DNA of 6,175 nt from an uncultured Solirubrobacterales bacterium. Its GTDB lineage: Bacteria; Actinomycetota; Thermoleophilia; Solirubrobacterales; Solirubrobacteraceae. This document shows, one piece after another, positions 1 to 5,603 of the stretch (position 1 is its first letter; each line of letters starts with the position of its first letter). The DNA is taken from the NCBI GenBank assembly GCA_903959665.1, contig CAJBXY010000185.1:1-6175 (forward strand), read 5' to 3'. The position numbers were made by a program, and so were the translations under genes. The notes beneath the pieces are model-generated. The model ran no database searches. It was not told the origin of the DNA and saw nothing but the letters and a program-made list of their open reading frames with translations.

Positions 1-710
1 ACTTCGAGGCGCATCAGTACGACGGTGATGTTGTCGCGCCCGCCAGCCTCGTTGGCGGCCGCGATCAAGCCACGCGTGGTCGCCTTCAGCGGCTCGTCTC
101 GGGCGAGGATCGCGGCTATCTGCTCGTCGCTGATCATCGTTGAAAGACCGTCGCTGCAGAGCAGCAGCAGGTCGCCGTCTCGCGCGCCGACCGTCTGCGC
201 GTCAGGCTCTACGACCGACTCCGGCCCGAGCGCGCGCGTGATGATCGAGCGCTGCGGATGATCGAGCGCCTGCTCCTCAGTCAACTGACCTTGCCTGACC
301 ATCTCCTCGACCAGCGAGTGATCGTCGGTCAGGCGCTCGAGCGCACCGTCACGCCAGCGGTAACAGCGGCTATCACCGACGTGCACCAGCGTCACATTGT
401 TTTCACCGACGTAGGCGGCGGTGACAGTGGTCCCCATTCCCGCCCGCTCATCATCGGCCACCGAGAGCGCGTGGATCTGAGAGTTGGCCTGGCGAACGCT
501 TGCGCTCAGCCGCTGCTCAACGCTCTCGCCCTCGCCCAAGCCACCGGAGAGCACCTCAATCGCAGTGGCCGACGCGACCTCACCGGCCTGCGCGCCTCCC
601 ATTCCATCGGCGACCGCGAAGAGCGGCGCGCGGGCCAGGAAGGCGTCCTCGTTCGCGCGGCGCTGGCGGCCGGTGTCGGTCAGCTCGGCATGTTCGGCGA
701 CGCGCAGCAT
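1..710 (-). CDS. pstP: PP2C-family Ser/Thr protein phosphatase PstP (partial, C-terminus off the window)
   Basis: Metal-dependent (Mn/Mg) protein phosphatase that removes phosphate from Ser/Thr kinases and their substrates. Translating the minus strand gives 236 uninterrupted codons with no stop before the left edge. All PP2C landmarks are in order: NED with metal-ligand D22, the core motif DGMGG (35-39), GMGTT (91-95), HVGDSR (110-115), SDGL (186-189, metal ligand D187) and GGRDNIT (223-229). The catalytic domain is therefore essentially complete; what is lost is the end of the last strand and whatever follows. Mycobacterial PstP has a membrane helix and an extracytoplasmic tail there, which cannot be seen here. 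The ATG at 710-708 overlaps the fhaB stop as TGATG. There is no Shine-Dalgarno sequence upstream, so translation probably depends on re-initiation after fhaB. The N-terminus (MLRVAEHAELTDTG...) matches the usual start of this family. Confidence 0.96.
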   Translation of the reverse strand, partial: MLRVAEHAELTDTGRQRRANEDAFLARAPLFAVADGMGGAQAGEVASATAIEVLSGGLGEGESVEQRLSASVRQANSQIHALSVADDERAGMGTTVTAAYVGENNVTLVHVGDSRCYRWRDGALERLTDDHSLVEEMVRQGQLTEEQALDHPQRSIITRALGPESVVEPDAQTVGARDGDLLLLCSDGLSTMISDEQIAAILARDEPLKATTRGLIAAANEAGGRDNITVVLMRLE

Positions 711-1198
711 CAGGAATCGACGAACAGGAACTCGCTGTCACCGATCCGCACGCGGTCGCCTTGGTGAAGCGGTTGAGGACCATTGACCGTCTCTTCATTG
801 AGGAAGGTGCCGTTGGTTGAACCGAGATCCTCGAGCACCACGCGGCCGCCCTGCAGCACGAGCCGTGCGTGAGCCGAGGAGGCGTAGGGATCATCGAGCC
901 GTATCTCTGCCTGCTCGCCGCGGCCGAGAACGGCGCCGCCGGCAATCTCGTACTCCATTCCCGGCGTGTGGCCGGGCGCGCGTTCAACGACGAGTCTTGG
1001 ATCTCCCACACCTGACGGGGCGGCGCCCGCGGTGACGGCGCTGTGGATCCCAGTTGCGTCGGCCGGTGGTGGGCCAGCGACACGCTGCTCATCGGGGCGA
1101 CTCAGATCACGCATCGTGCTGCGCACAACCCAGGCGACAAAGAGGAAGAGAACGAGCAGGAAGGCGCCCTGCAGCACGATCGCCGTCGGCTGCAGCAT
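710..1198 (-). CDS. fhaB: FhaB-like membrane-anchored FHA-domain protein
   Basis: A 162-residue phosphothreonine-binding adaptor. Residues about 7-25 form one hydrophobic helix, followed by Arg/Lys-type charges (R26, R30), so the FHA domain should be cytoplasmic. Residues 32-66 are a Pro/Ala/Gly-rich linker, and the FHA domain spans about 68-162. Key FHA positions are present: G92-R93 (phosphate contact), S107 and H110 of the SxxH motif, and the EDLGSTNGT motif at 123-131 with N129-G130. In the SSAH motif, Ala109 replaces the Arg common in this family. Mycobacterial FhaB (FipA) has the same size and plan and links kinase signalling to the division machinery; that role is inferred here. The start is ATG at 1198-1196, overlapping the fhaA stop by one base. 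A GAGG ribosome site at 1209-1206, seven bases upstream, supports it. The stop TGA (712-710) overlaps the pstP start. Confidence 0.94.
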   Translation of the reverse strand: MLQPTAIVLQGAFLLVLFLFVAWVVRSTMRDLSRPDEQRVAGPPPADATGIHSAVTAGAAPSGVGDPRLVVERAPGHTPGMEYEIAGGAVLGRGEQAEIRLDDPYASSAHARLVLQGGRVVLEDLGSTNGTFLNEETVNGPQPLHQGDRVRIGDSEFLFVDS

Positions 1199-1932
1199 CA
1201 GCGAGCCTCAAAGCGGCCGCTTACCGGCCCCAGCTTGATCTGATCACCATTGCTCAGTCGCAGCGAGCCATCGACGCGGCCGCCATTGACAACGACGCCG
1301 TTGGTCGAGCCGAGGTCCTCGACGATCCACCCCTCAACGTCGTCGCAGAGGATCTGCGCGTGTTGGCGCGATACGTCGGGGTTCGCCAGCACTACGTCAC
1401 AGGAGCTGCTGCGGCCGATCACTGACCCGGCGCGGGAGATCGTAAAACGCGTCCCCTCGGCTTCGAAGATCGCCCGGGCCGGCATCGGCTCCAACGGTTC
1501 GCTCGCCTTGGCCGCAGCGGCCGGCGCCGGCGCTGCTGGCGGCTCCTCGGCTGGGATCTGATCGAGCTGAACAACGCGAGTCTCGATTCCAAACTCGCCA
1601 AGGCCGAGCGCTTCATCGACGCCAAACTGAATTATCGGGCGCGAGACGAGCGTCAAACGCTCGGAGCGGGCGTGTTCAAGCAGGTGTCCGGCCAGTTCGT
1701 CGGCGACCTCATCCTCGACGCCGTCGTAACGGGAGCGATCTTCAGGCGAAAGCCAGATCACGTACTCGTTCGGGGCGTAGCTGCGCGAAAGCGAGACTTT
1801 GACGTTCTGATCCATCTCACGTGTAAGCCGGCGTGAGATCTCAACCGGGCCAACCTCGGTGCGGAAGACGCGACCAAATGTGCCTTCGACGAGGCCGCTC
1901 AGTCGCTGCTCAAGGTTACGTAGAACGCTCAT
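1198..1932 (-). CDS. fhaA: FhaA-like protein: DUF3662 domain plus C-terminal FHA domain
   Basis: A 244-residue cytoplasmic adaptor with no membrane helix. Residues 1-125 match the DUF3662 (FhaA_N) module: the N-terminal LEQRL/LVEGTF helix, VGPVEISRRLTREMD (27-41) and SYAPNEYVIWLSPED (51-65) are typical. Residues 127-151 are a Pro/Ala/Glu linker, much shorter than the several-hundred-residue linker of mycobacterial FhaA. The FHA domain covers about 154-244, with G173-R174, the SRQH motif (188-191) and EDLGSTNG (205-212, N211-G212), so phosphothreonine binding should be intact. In mycobacteria FhaA binds kinase PknB and the phosphorylated MviN/CwlM system at the growing cell wall; a similar role is an inference. 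The ATG at 1932 starts exactly where the family starts, but no Shine-Dalgarno sequence is visible upstream. It lies 107 bases after the kinase gene and is translationally coupled to fhaB. Confidence 0.94.
   Translation of the reverse strand: MSVLRNLEQRLSGLVEGTFGRVFRTEVGPVEISRRLTREMDQNVKVSLSRSYAPNEYVIWLSPEDRSRYDGVEDEVADELAGHLLEHARSERLTLVSRPIIQFGVDEALGLGEFGIETRVVQLDQIPAEEPPAAPAPAAAAKASEPLEPMPARAIFEAEGTRFTISRAGSVIGRSSSCDVVLANPDVSRQHAQILCDDVEGWIVEDLGSTNGVVVNGGRVDGSLRLSNGDQIKLGPVSGRFEAR
1206..1209 (-). promoter_or_regulatory. Ribosome binding site of fhaB
   Basis: Reads GAGG on the minus strand, seven bases before the ATG at 1198-1196, and lies inside the last codons of fhaA. It supports the fhaB start and suggests that fhaB can recruit ribosomes itself as well as by coupling. 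pstP, which has the same TGATG overlap, shows no such site. Confidence 0.6.
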
Positions 1933-2039
1933 AGTTTGGGGGTCGTCACGGTGCGCGCTTAAAGCCGATCATACGGCCTTTCCGGCTCGTCCGACCATGC
2001 TACGGACTGGACCTGCCGCTGCGCGTCAGAGTCGATTAT
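1933..2039 (-). promoter_or_regulatory. 107-base gap before fhaA, possible internal promoter
   Basis: This is the only sizeable gap in the minus-strand block, so fhaA-fhaB-pstP may have its own promoter. A TATGAT hexamer, one mismatch from the sigma-70 -10 consensus TATAAT, lies at 1973-1968, 35 bases before the fhaA ATG. No convincing -35 box is seen at the normal distance; the best hexamer matches only about three of six positions. There is no clear terminator with a T-tract, so read-through from the kinase gene is equally possible. Confidence 0.3.
1961..1980. other. Small imperfect hairpin around the TATGAT hexamer
   Basis: The plus strand reads AAAGCCG-ATCATA-CGGCCTT. The two seven-base arms pair with a single mismatch around a six-base loop, and the loop is the putative -10 box of fhaA. 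It could be an operator over a promoter or a weak attenuator at the end of the kinase gene. There is no run of T after it, so a classical terminator is unlikely. A dyad this short can arise by chance in GC-rich DNA. Confidence 0.25.
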
Positions 2040-3785
2040 TTAGCGGTTTTCGCGGACCGTTGCCGCGGCCAATGCGACCAGCGCGGCCAGCGCACTCCCC
2101 GCTACCAAGACGCCGCTCTGCGGCATCCCGAGCGGCCAGTCCAGCGCGCCTGCAAGCAGGACGCTCGCCGCCGTCAGCGCCGCGGCCCAAAGCACCGCCG
2201 TTGCGAGCTGAACTACGACCAAGCGCGTCGCCATTATCGACGGCAGAATCCACGCCGCTGCAGCCCAGACCAGCGCAACCAAGGGAATGCCTTGGCCGAC
2301 GATCGCGATCACGACTTCGCCAGCGGCAGCAGCTGAGCCGGCCCAGTTTTCGGGCAGCGCGGGCTGACCAAAGAGCAGCCTGCTTTTGGCGACCGGTTCG
2401 GCCAGCGCCAACCACCAGAAGCCAAGCCCGGCGAGCGCGGCGCGTTCTTTGGCGCTGGCCCTGAAGCCAGCGAAAGCGGGAAAGGCGAGCGCCAAGCTGA
2501 CGAGCGCCAGCAACGGCGCAAGAAATGGCAGCAGCCAGATTGTCGGATCGCGCGGCAGCAGCAGCACTGTCGGCACCAGCGCCGCCCACAGCAGCACCGC
2601 CCAGCCGGGCACTCCAGCCGCTACGAAAAAGGCGCTGAGCACGGCAGCTACGAGCAGCGCGCCAATCCTTGGCAGCAGTGCCACCGCCAGTACGGCGCAG
2701 AGCGCGACCCACAGCAGTGGCAGTTGCGGCGCCTTCGCGAGCGGCGCGAGCGCCAGCATCGACGCGACCACCAGCGCCGCCGCCGCCGCTGCGGCGATCA
2801 GCCGCTGCGGAACTGAGACCGAGCGATCGAACGCCACCGGCTCAGCCACTTCGAGCAGCCCTTCCTGCTCGTAACCCTCAATCAAGCTGATGTCGACGGC
2901 GCCGGCCGTTGTGTCGGTCTGCGGAAGGCCGTCGATCAGCGCCTCACGCAGCTCCGCCAAGCTGCCGCGGTCAAGCTCCTCCGGCTGCACCGCCCAGTCG
3001 ATCGCGTCGCAGATCTGTTCCGGCAGCTCTGGCCGAAGCTGGCTCAGGGGCGGCAGCCTCGTCCCGACCCTGCGCGCCGTTGCCGCTGCGCCAGCGGCGC
3101 GGATTGGGTTGACGCCGCTGAAGGCCTCGTAGAGAACTAGTGCCAATGAGTAAAGGTCGCTCTGGCCGCTGACCGGGCTGCCGTCGGCCTGCTCGGGAGC
3201 CATGTAGGCGAGCGTGCCAACGACGTCGCCGGTGCGCGTCAGTGCATCGTCGCCAGCGATCAGCGCGATTCCGAAATCGGTCAGCTTGACAATCCCAGCC
3301 TCGCCGTCAGGGCGGTCGGGAATGATGATGTTGGCTGGCTTGATGTCACGATGAATCACGCCGCGCGCGTGCGCGTGGCTGAGCGCGTCGCAGAGCGCGA
3401 CGCCGATCCGAGCAACGTCACGGTCCGAAAGCTCGCCCGCGACGAGCCGCTCACGCAGCGTTTTTCCGCGGACCATCTCGGAGACGAGATAGACCGCTTC
3501 AGCGTCACGGCCGGCTTCGTGGAGGGCGACTATTCCCGGGTGGTTAAGCCGCGCAGCGGCGATCGCCTCACGCTCGGCTCGCGCCGCCATCTCCGGATCA
3601 TGGGCCTCGATCCGTTTCACAGCCACGACGCGGTCGAGCCGCTCGTCCAATGCCAACCAGACGACGCCAAAGGCGCCGGCGCCGAGGCGCCGCATCAGCC
3701 GATATCGCTCAAGCACAACGGTCGCCGTGACCTCGCTCTGAGGCGGCGAATCAAACTGAACGATTGTTCTATCGACGGTACTCAC
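2040..3785 (-). CDS. Transmembrane Ser/Thr protein kinase with polytopic C-terminal domain
   Basis: A 581-residue Hanks-type kinase. The catalytic domain (about 28-285) has every key element: glycine loop GAGAFG (35-40), ATP-binding K57, helix-C E73, HRDIKPAN (145-152; catalytic D147, N152), DFG (170-172), activation loop with T183, T185 and T191, APE (196-198) and D210. It should be active and to autophosphorylate in the TRTGDVVGT loop, as PknB-type kinases do. Residues 288-328 are an acidic linker. Residues 329-577 are strongly hydrophobic and look like eight to ten membrane helices (for example 329-350, 356-371, 374-391, 393-410, 416-438, 491-514, 522-547, 558-577). There are no PASTA repeats and no large ectodomain. 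I do not recognise the membrane module and give it no function. The GTG start at 3785-3783 is forced by an in-frame TAG two codons further up, and AGGAG precedes it. It heads the block containing fhaA, fhaB and pstP, which are likely partners. Confidence 0.93.
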   Translation of the reverse strand: MSTVDRTIVQFDSPPQSEVTATVVLERYRLMRRLGAGAFGVVWLALDERLDRVVAVKRIEAHDPEMAARAEREAIAAARLNHPGIVALHEAGRDAEAVYLVSEMVRGKTLRERLVAGELSDRDVARIGVALCDALSHAHARGVIHRDIKPANIIIPDRPDGEAGIVKLTDFGIALIAGDDALTRTGDVVGTLAYMAPEQADGSPVSGQSDLYSLALVLYEAFSGVNPIRAAGAAATARRVGTRLPPLSQLRPELPEQICDAIDWAVQPEELDRGSLAELREALIDGLPQTDTTAGAVDISLIEGYEQEGLLEVAEPVAFDRSVSVPQRLIAAAAAAALVVASMLALAPLAKAPQLPLLWVALCAVLAVALLPRIGALLVAAVLSAFFVAAGVPGWAVLLWAALVPTVLLLPRDPTIWLLPFLAPLLALVSLALAFPAFAGFRASAKERAALAGLGFWWLALAEPVAKSRLLFGQPALPENWAGSAAAAGEVVIAIVGQGIPLVALVWAAAAWILPSIMATRLVVVQLATAVLWAAALTAASVLLAGALDWPLGMPQSGVLVAGSALAALVALAAATVRENR

Positions 3786-3788
3786 TAG

Positions 3789-3793
3789 CTCCT
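3789..3793 (-). promoter_or_regulatory. Ribosome binding site of the kinase gene
   Basis: AGGAG on the minus strand, only three bases before the GTG at 3785-3783. The match is strong but the spacing is shorter than the usual five to nine bases. Because an in-frame TAG lies just upstream, no earlier start is possible, so this GTG is either the true start or the protein starts later, before the kinase domain. No good later start with its own site was found. Confidence 0.55.
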
Positions 3794-3842
3794 ACATTCT
3801 GCGTTATTGGCGCGCTGCCTGCCGCAGTAGCGCAGCGGCTGA

Positions 3843-3854
3843 TTTGCGAGCAAA
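3843..3854. promoter_or_regulatory. Perfect TTTGC-GA-GCAAA dyad, candidate operator
   Basis: Five-base inverted arms flank a two-base centre in the middle of the divergent region, 57 bases before the kinase start and 74 bases before the plus-strand start. The position would suit a regulator acting on both genes. TTTGC occurs again at 3893-3897. No known regulator is matched, and the dyad is short enough to be chance. Confidence 0.25.
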
Positions 3855-3928
3855 CTTGCACTGCGGCGGATTTTCCGGTTTCGTCGTCATACTTTGCACC
3901 TGCGGCCTTCAGACGGCGCGCTTTCCCA

Positions 3929-5050
3929 GTGTCTTTCTTCGACGACGACCCAACTCAAGTCAGTTCCGCCCCTCGGCGCCCAGCCGAGCCGCGCCGTCCT
4001 GCTTCGCCTGCAGGCGACACCCCTCCAGGCGACCGGCAGACGCTGCGCATGCGCCAGGCGATCGCGATCGGCGTCGGCATAATCCTGTTGCTGATCATCA
4101 TCTTTGGCGTCAAGGGCTGCCTCGACACCGCCAGCGAAAGCGCGCTTAAGGATTACAACCGCAACGTCGCGGCGATTGTCGCCGACTCCGACAATCAGGT
4201 GACGGCGCCATTCTTCGAGCTGCTCAGCGGTGGCACGGCCGGGGCAGCGGCCGGCGACCTGCAGGTGCAGATCAACCAGATCCGCCTCGCCGCCGAGGAA
4301 GACGGCAAGCGAGCCAACGAACTTGACGTGCCAAGCGAGATGCGTGACGCGCAGCAGAACCTCGTCCTGACGCTCGACCTACGCTCCGGCGCACTTACGA
4401 AGATCGCCGAGCTGCTGCCGAAGGCTCAGGGAACCGGGCAGGCTGCGGAGACCGCGACGAACGAGATCGCCGGTCAGATGCAGGCCTTCCTCGCTTCCGA
4501 CGTTGTCTATTCACAGCGCACAGCTCCGTTGATCAAACAGGCGTTGGACGGAGCCGGAATCACCGGCCAGACGATCGAGCAGAGCCAATCGCTGCCCGGC
4601 TACACCTGGCTGGCACCGAAGACGATCGCGGCGGCAATCGGCGGCCAGGCCGGAACGGCCAACGGCGCGGTCGCGCCTGGCCTTCACGGCCACGCGATTA
4701 CCAGCACGACGGTCGCCGGAACCGAACTTCAGCCTTCACCGGCAGCAAATAAGGTTTCAGCAACACCGCCGGTAGCGGTAACAGTCAAGCTGCTCAACGG
4801 CGGCGAGAGCGCTGAGAAGAACGTCACCGTGACGGTCACGCTCACCGCTCCGGGCGCCAAGCCGGTAACCGCGAAGAAGGTCGTGAACGAGACGGCCGCC
4901 GGTTCTGAGACCGATGTAGCGATCGCGCTGCCTTCAGTTCCTGCCAGCGGCACCGCGGCCACGCTGACGGTCAAGGTTGACCCCGTCCCGGGCGAGACCG
5001 GCACCGACAACAACGAAGCTACGTACACGGTCCTCTTCGCCGGCGGTTGA
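3929..5050 (+). CDS. Single-pass membrane protein with C-terminal CARDB-like domain, function unknown
   Basis: A 373-residue protein. Residues 1-42 are a Pro/Arg-rich, presumably cytoplasmic tail that begins MSFFDDDPTQ. Residues 44-61 form one very hydrophobic helix (IAIGVGIILLLIIIFGV). The rest should be outside the cytoplasm: an alpha-helical, Gln/Ala-rich region of about 66-230, a Gly/Ala linker, and a beta-rich domain at about 280-373. That last domain resembles the immunoglobulin-like CARDB family, seen in the VTVKLLNGG, KNVTVTVTLT and GTDNNEATYTV strands. I recall similar proteins from Thermoleophilia annotated as CARDB-domain or hypothetical; no enzyme motif is seen. The frame is open upstream to an ATG at 3764, but that start would run into the divergent kinase gene and add 55 residues with no signal. 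The GTG at 3929 gives the sensible N-terminus, although it has no clear Shine-Dalgarno sequence. Confidence 0.85.
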   Translation: MSFFDDDPTQVSSAPRRPAEPRRPASPAGDTPPGDRQTLRMRQAIAIGVGIILLLIIIFGVKGCLDTASESALKDYNRNVAAIVADSDNQVTAPFFELLSGGTAGAAAGDLQVQINQIRLAAEEDGKRANELDVPSEMRDAQQNLVLTLDLRSGALTKIAELLPKAQGTGQAAETATNEIAGQMQAFLASDVVYSQRTAPLIKQALDGAGITGQTIEQSQSLPGYTWLAPKTIAAAIGGQAGTANGAVAPGLHGHAITSTTVAGTELQPSPAANKVSATPPVAVTVKLLNGGESAEKNVTVTVTLTAPGAKPVTAKKVVNETAAGSETDVAIALPSVPASGTAATLTVKVDPVPGETGTDNNEATYTVLFAGG

Positions 5051-5081
5051 TAGCCCCCCTCGGGTCTATCCTCTGCGCAGC

Positions 5082-5603
5082 GTGAATTCACTTGAGAGCA
5101 GCGCGGGACTAATCGCCGTAATTGCGGCCGTAATTGCAGCGGTCGCCTTGGTCGCCGTGATCGTTGCGTTGAGCAAGCTGCGCAGCTTGCGCCGCGATCA
5201 AAGGCTCGTGATCGGCGAGAGCGAGCGCGACATCACCGCTCACGCGGCAGACCTCGAACGTCAATTTGTCGCGCTCCACGACCACCTGATCGACATAGCG
5301 ACGAGGCTGGATCGCCGAGTCGCCATCGCTGAGAAACGGCTCGACGGCGCGATCAGCCACCGCGCCGTAGTCCGCTACGACGCCTACAACGAGCTCTCCG
5401 GCCACCAGTCGGTTTCAATCGCTCTGCTCGACGCCGCGCGTTCGGGGGTCGTTATCTCCTCAATTCAGCACCGTGATCAGACGCGCTTCTACGTTCGTCA
5501 AGTTGAGCGCGGAAAGGGCACCGTTGAACTCTCGCCAGAGGAGCAGCAGGCGGTTGACGGAGCAATTGCCGGTGAGCTGCTCGACCTCGCCGAGAGCGTT
5601 TGA
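5082..5603 (+). CDS. DUF4446-family membrane-anchored protein
   Basis: A 173-residue protein of unknown function. Residues 9-30 are a membrane helix rich in Ala, Val and Ile, followed by the basic stretch KLRSLRR (32-38), which places the rest in the cytoplasm. Residues about 39-92 are charged and helical, probably a coiled coil. Residues 94-165 match the DUF4446 pattern: VVRYDAYNELSG (96-107), SVSIALLDAARSGVVISSI (110-128), a Tyr in RFYV (135-138), and the closing LSPEEQQAV (150-158). The chosen start is GTG at 5082, 31 bases after the previous stop. An in-frame ATG at 4977 would overlap the CARDB gene by over 70 bases and put 35 odd residues before the membrane helix. No Shine-Dalgarno sequence is visible. 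Its TGA overlaps the pheA ATG (TGATG), so the two are co-translated; whether that reflects a shared role is unknown. Confidence 0.88.
   Translation: MNSLESSAGLIAVIAAVIAAVALVAVIVALSKLRSLRRDQRLVIGESERDITAHAADLERQFVALHDHLIDIATRLDRRVAIAEKRLDGAISHRAVVRYDAYNELSGHQSVSIALLDAARSGVVISSIQHRDQTRFYVRQVERGKGTVELSPEEQQAVDGAIAGELLDLAESV
5115..5138 (+). repeat. Two tandem 12-base copies inside the membrane helix of the DUF4446 gene
   Basis: GCCGTAATTGCG is followed directly by GCCGTAATTGCA (11 of 12 bases identical). It codes for the repeated AVIA-AVIA of the transmembrane helix (residues 12-19). It keeps the frame, so slippage would lengthen or shorten the helix by four residues without breaking the gene. 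Confidence 0.75.

Larger units (their letters stand above)
3786..3928. promoter_or_regulatory. Divergent intergenic region between the kinase and CARDB-protein genes
   Basis: 143 bases separate the GTG starts of two divergent genes, so promoters for both directions must lie here or inside the genes. No clear -35/-10 pair at proper spacing is visible on either strand. CATACT (3888-3893, plus strand) is a weak -10 candidate, 35 bases before the plus-strand GTG. Local structure includes the dyad TTTGC-GA-GCAAA (3843-3854), two TTGCAC hexamers (3856-3861 and 3894-3899), a CGGA-TTT-TCCG dyad (3867-3877) and CGCTGC/GCAGCG arms (3813-3818 and 3832-3837). Confidence 0.5.

Noticed and set aside
258..767. 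Plus-strand frame of 169 codons opposite pstP
   Set aside because: The minus strand encodes an unmistakable PP2C phosphatase through the whole stretch; the plus-strand product has no recognisable motif.
1961..1980. Rho-independent terminator after the kinase gene
   Set aside because: The stem is short and imperfect and no T-run follows on the minus strand, so it was listed only as a hairpin of unknown role.
2026..2712. Long minus-strand reading frame of 228 codons inside the kinase gene
   Set aside because: It lies in another frame of the membrane region, is rich in Arg, Ala and Gly, has no domain features, and is typical of GC-rich shadow frames.
3351..3788. Plus-strand frame of 145 codons opposite the kinase catalytic domain
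   Set aside because: It is antisense to strongly conserved kinase codons (HRD, glycine loop), so its openness is explained by the real gene. No family resemblance is seen.
3764..3928. ATG at 3764 as the start of the CARDB-like protein
   Set aside because: It would overlap the start of the divergent kinase gene and use up the whole shared promoter region. The extra 55 residues show no signal peptide or family match.
4977..5081. ATG at 4977 as the start of the DUF4446 protein
   Set aside because: It would overlap the previous gene by over 70 bases and add 35 low-complexity residues before the N-terminal membrane helix. The GTG at 5082 gives the expected protein.
4729..5091. Minus-strand frame opposite the CARDB-like domain, rich in Val, Thr and Ser
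   Set aside because: Its beta-like composition mirrors the repeated Val/Thr codons of the real plus-strand gene; no ribosome site or neighbour supports it.
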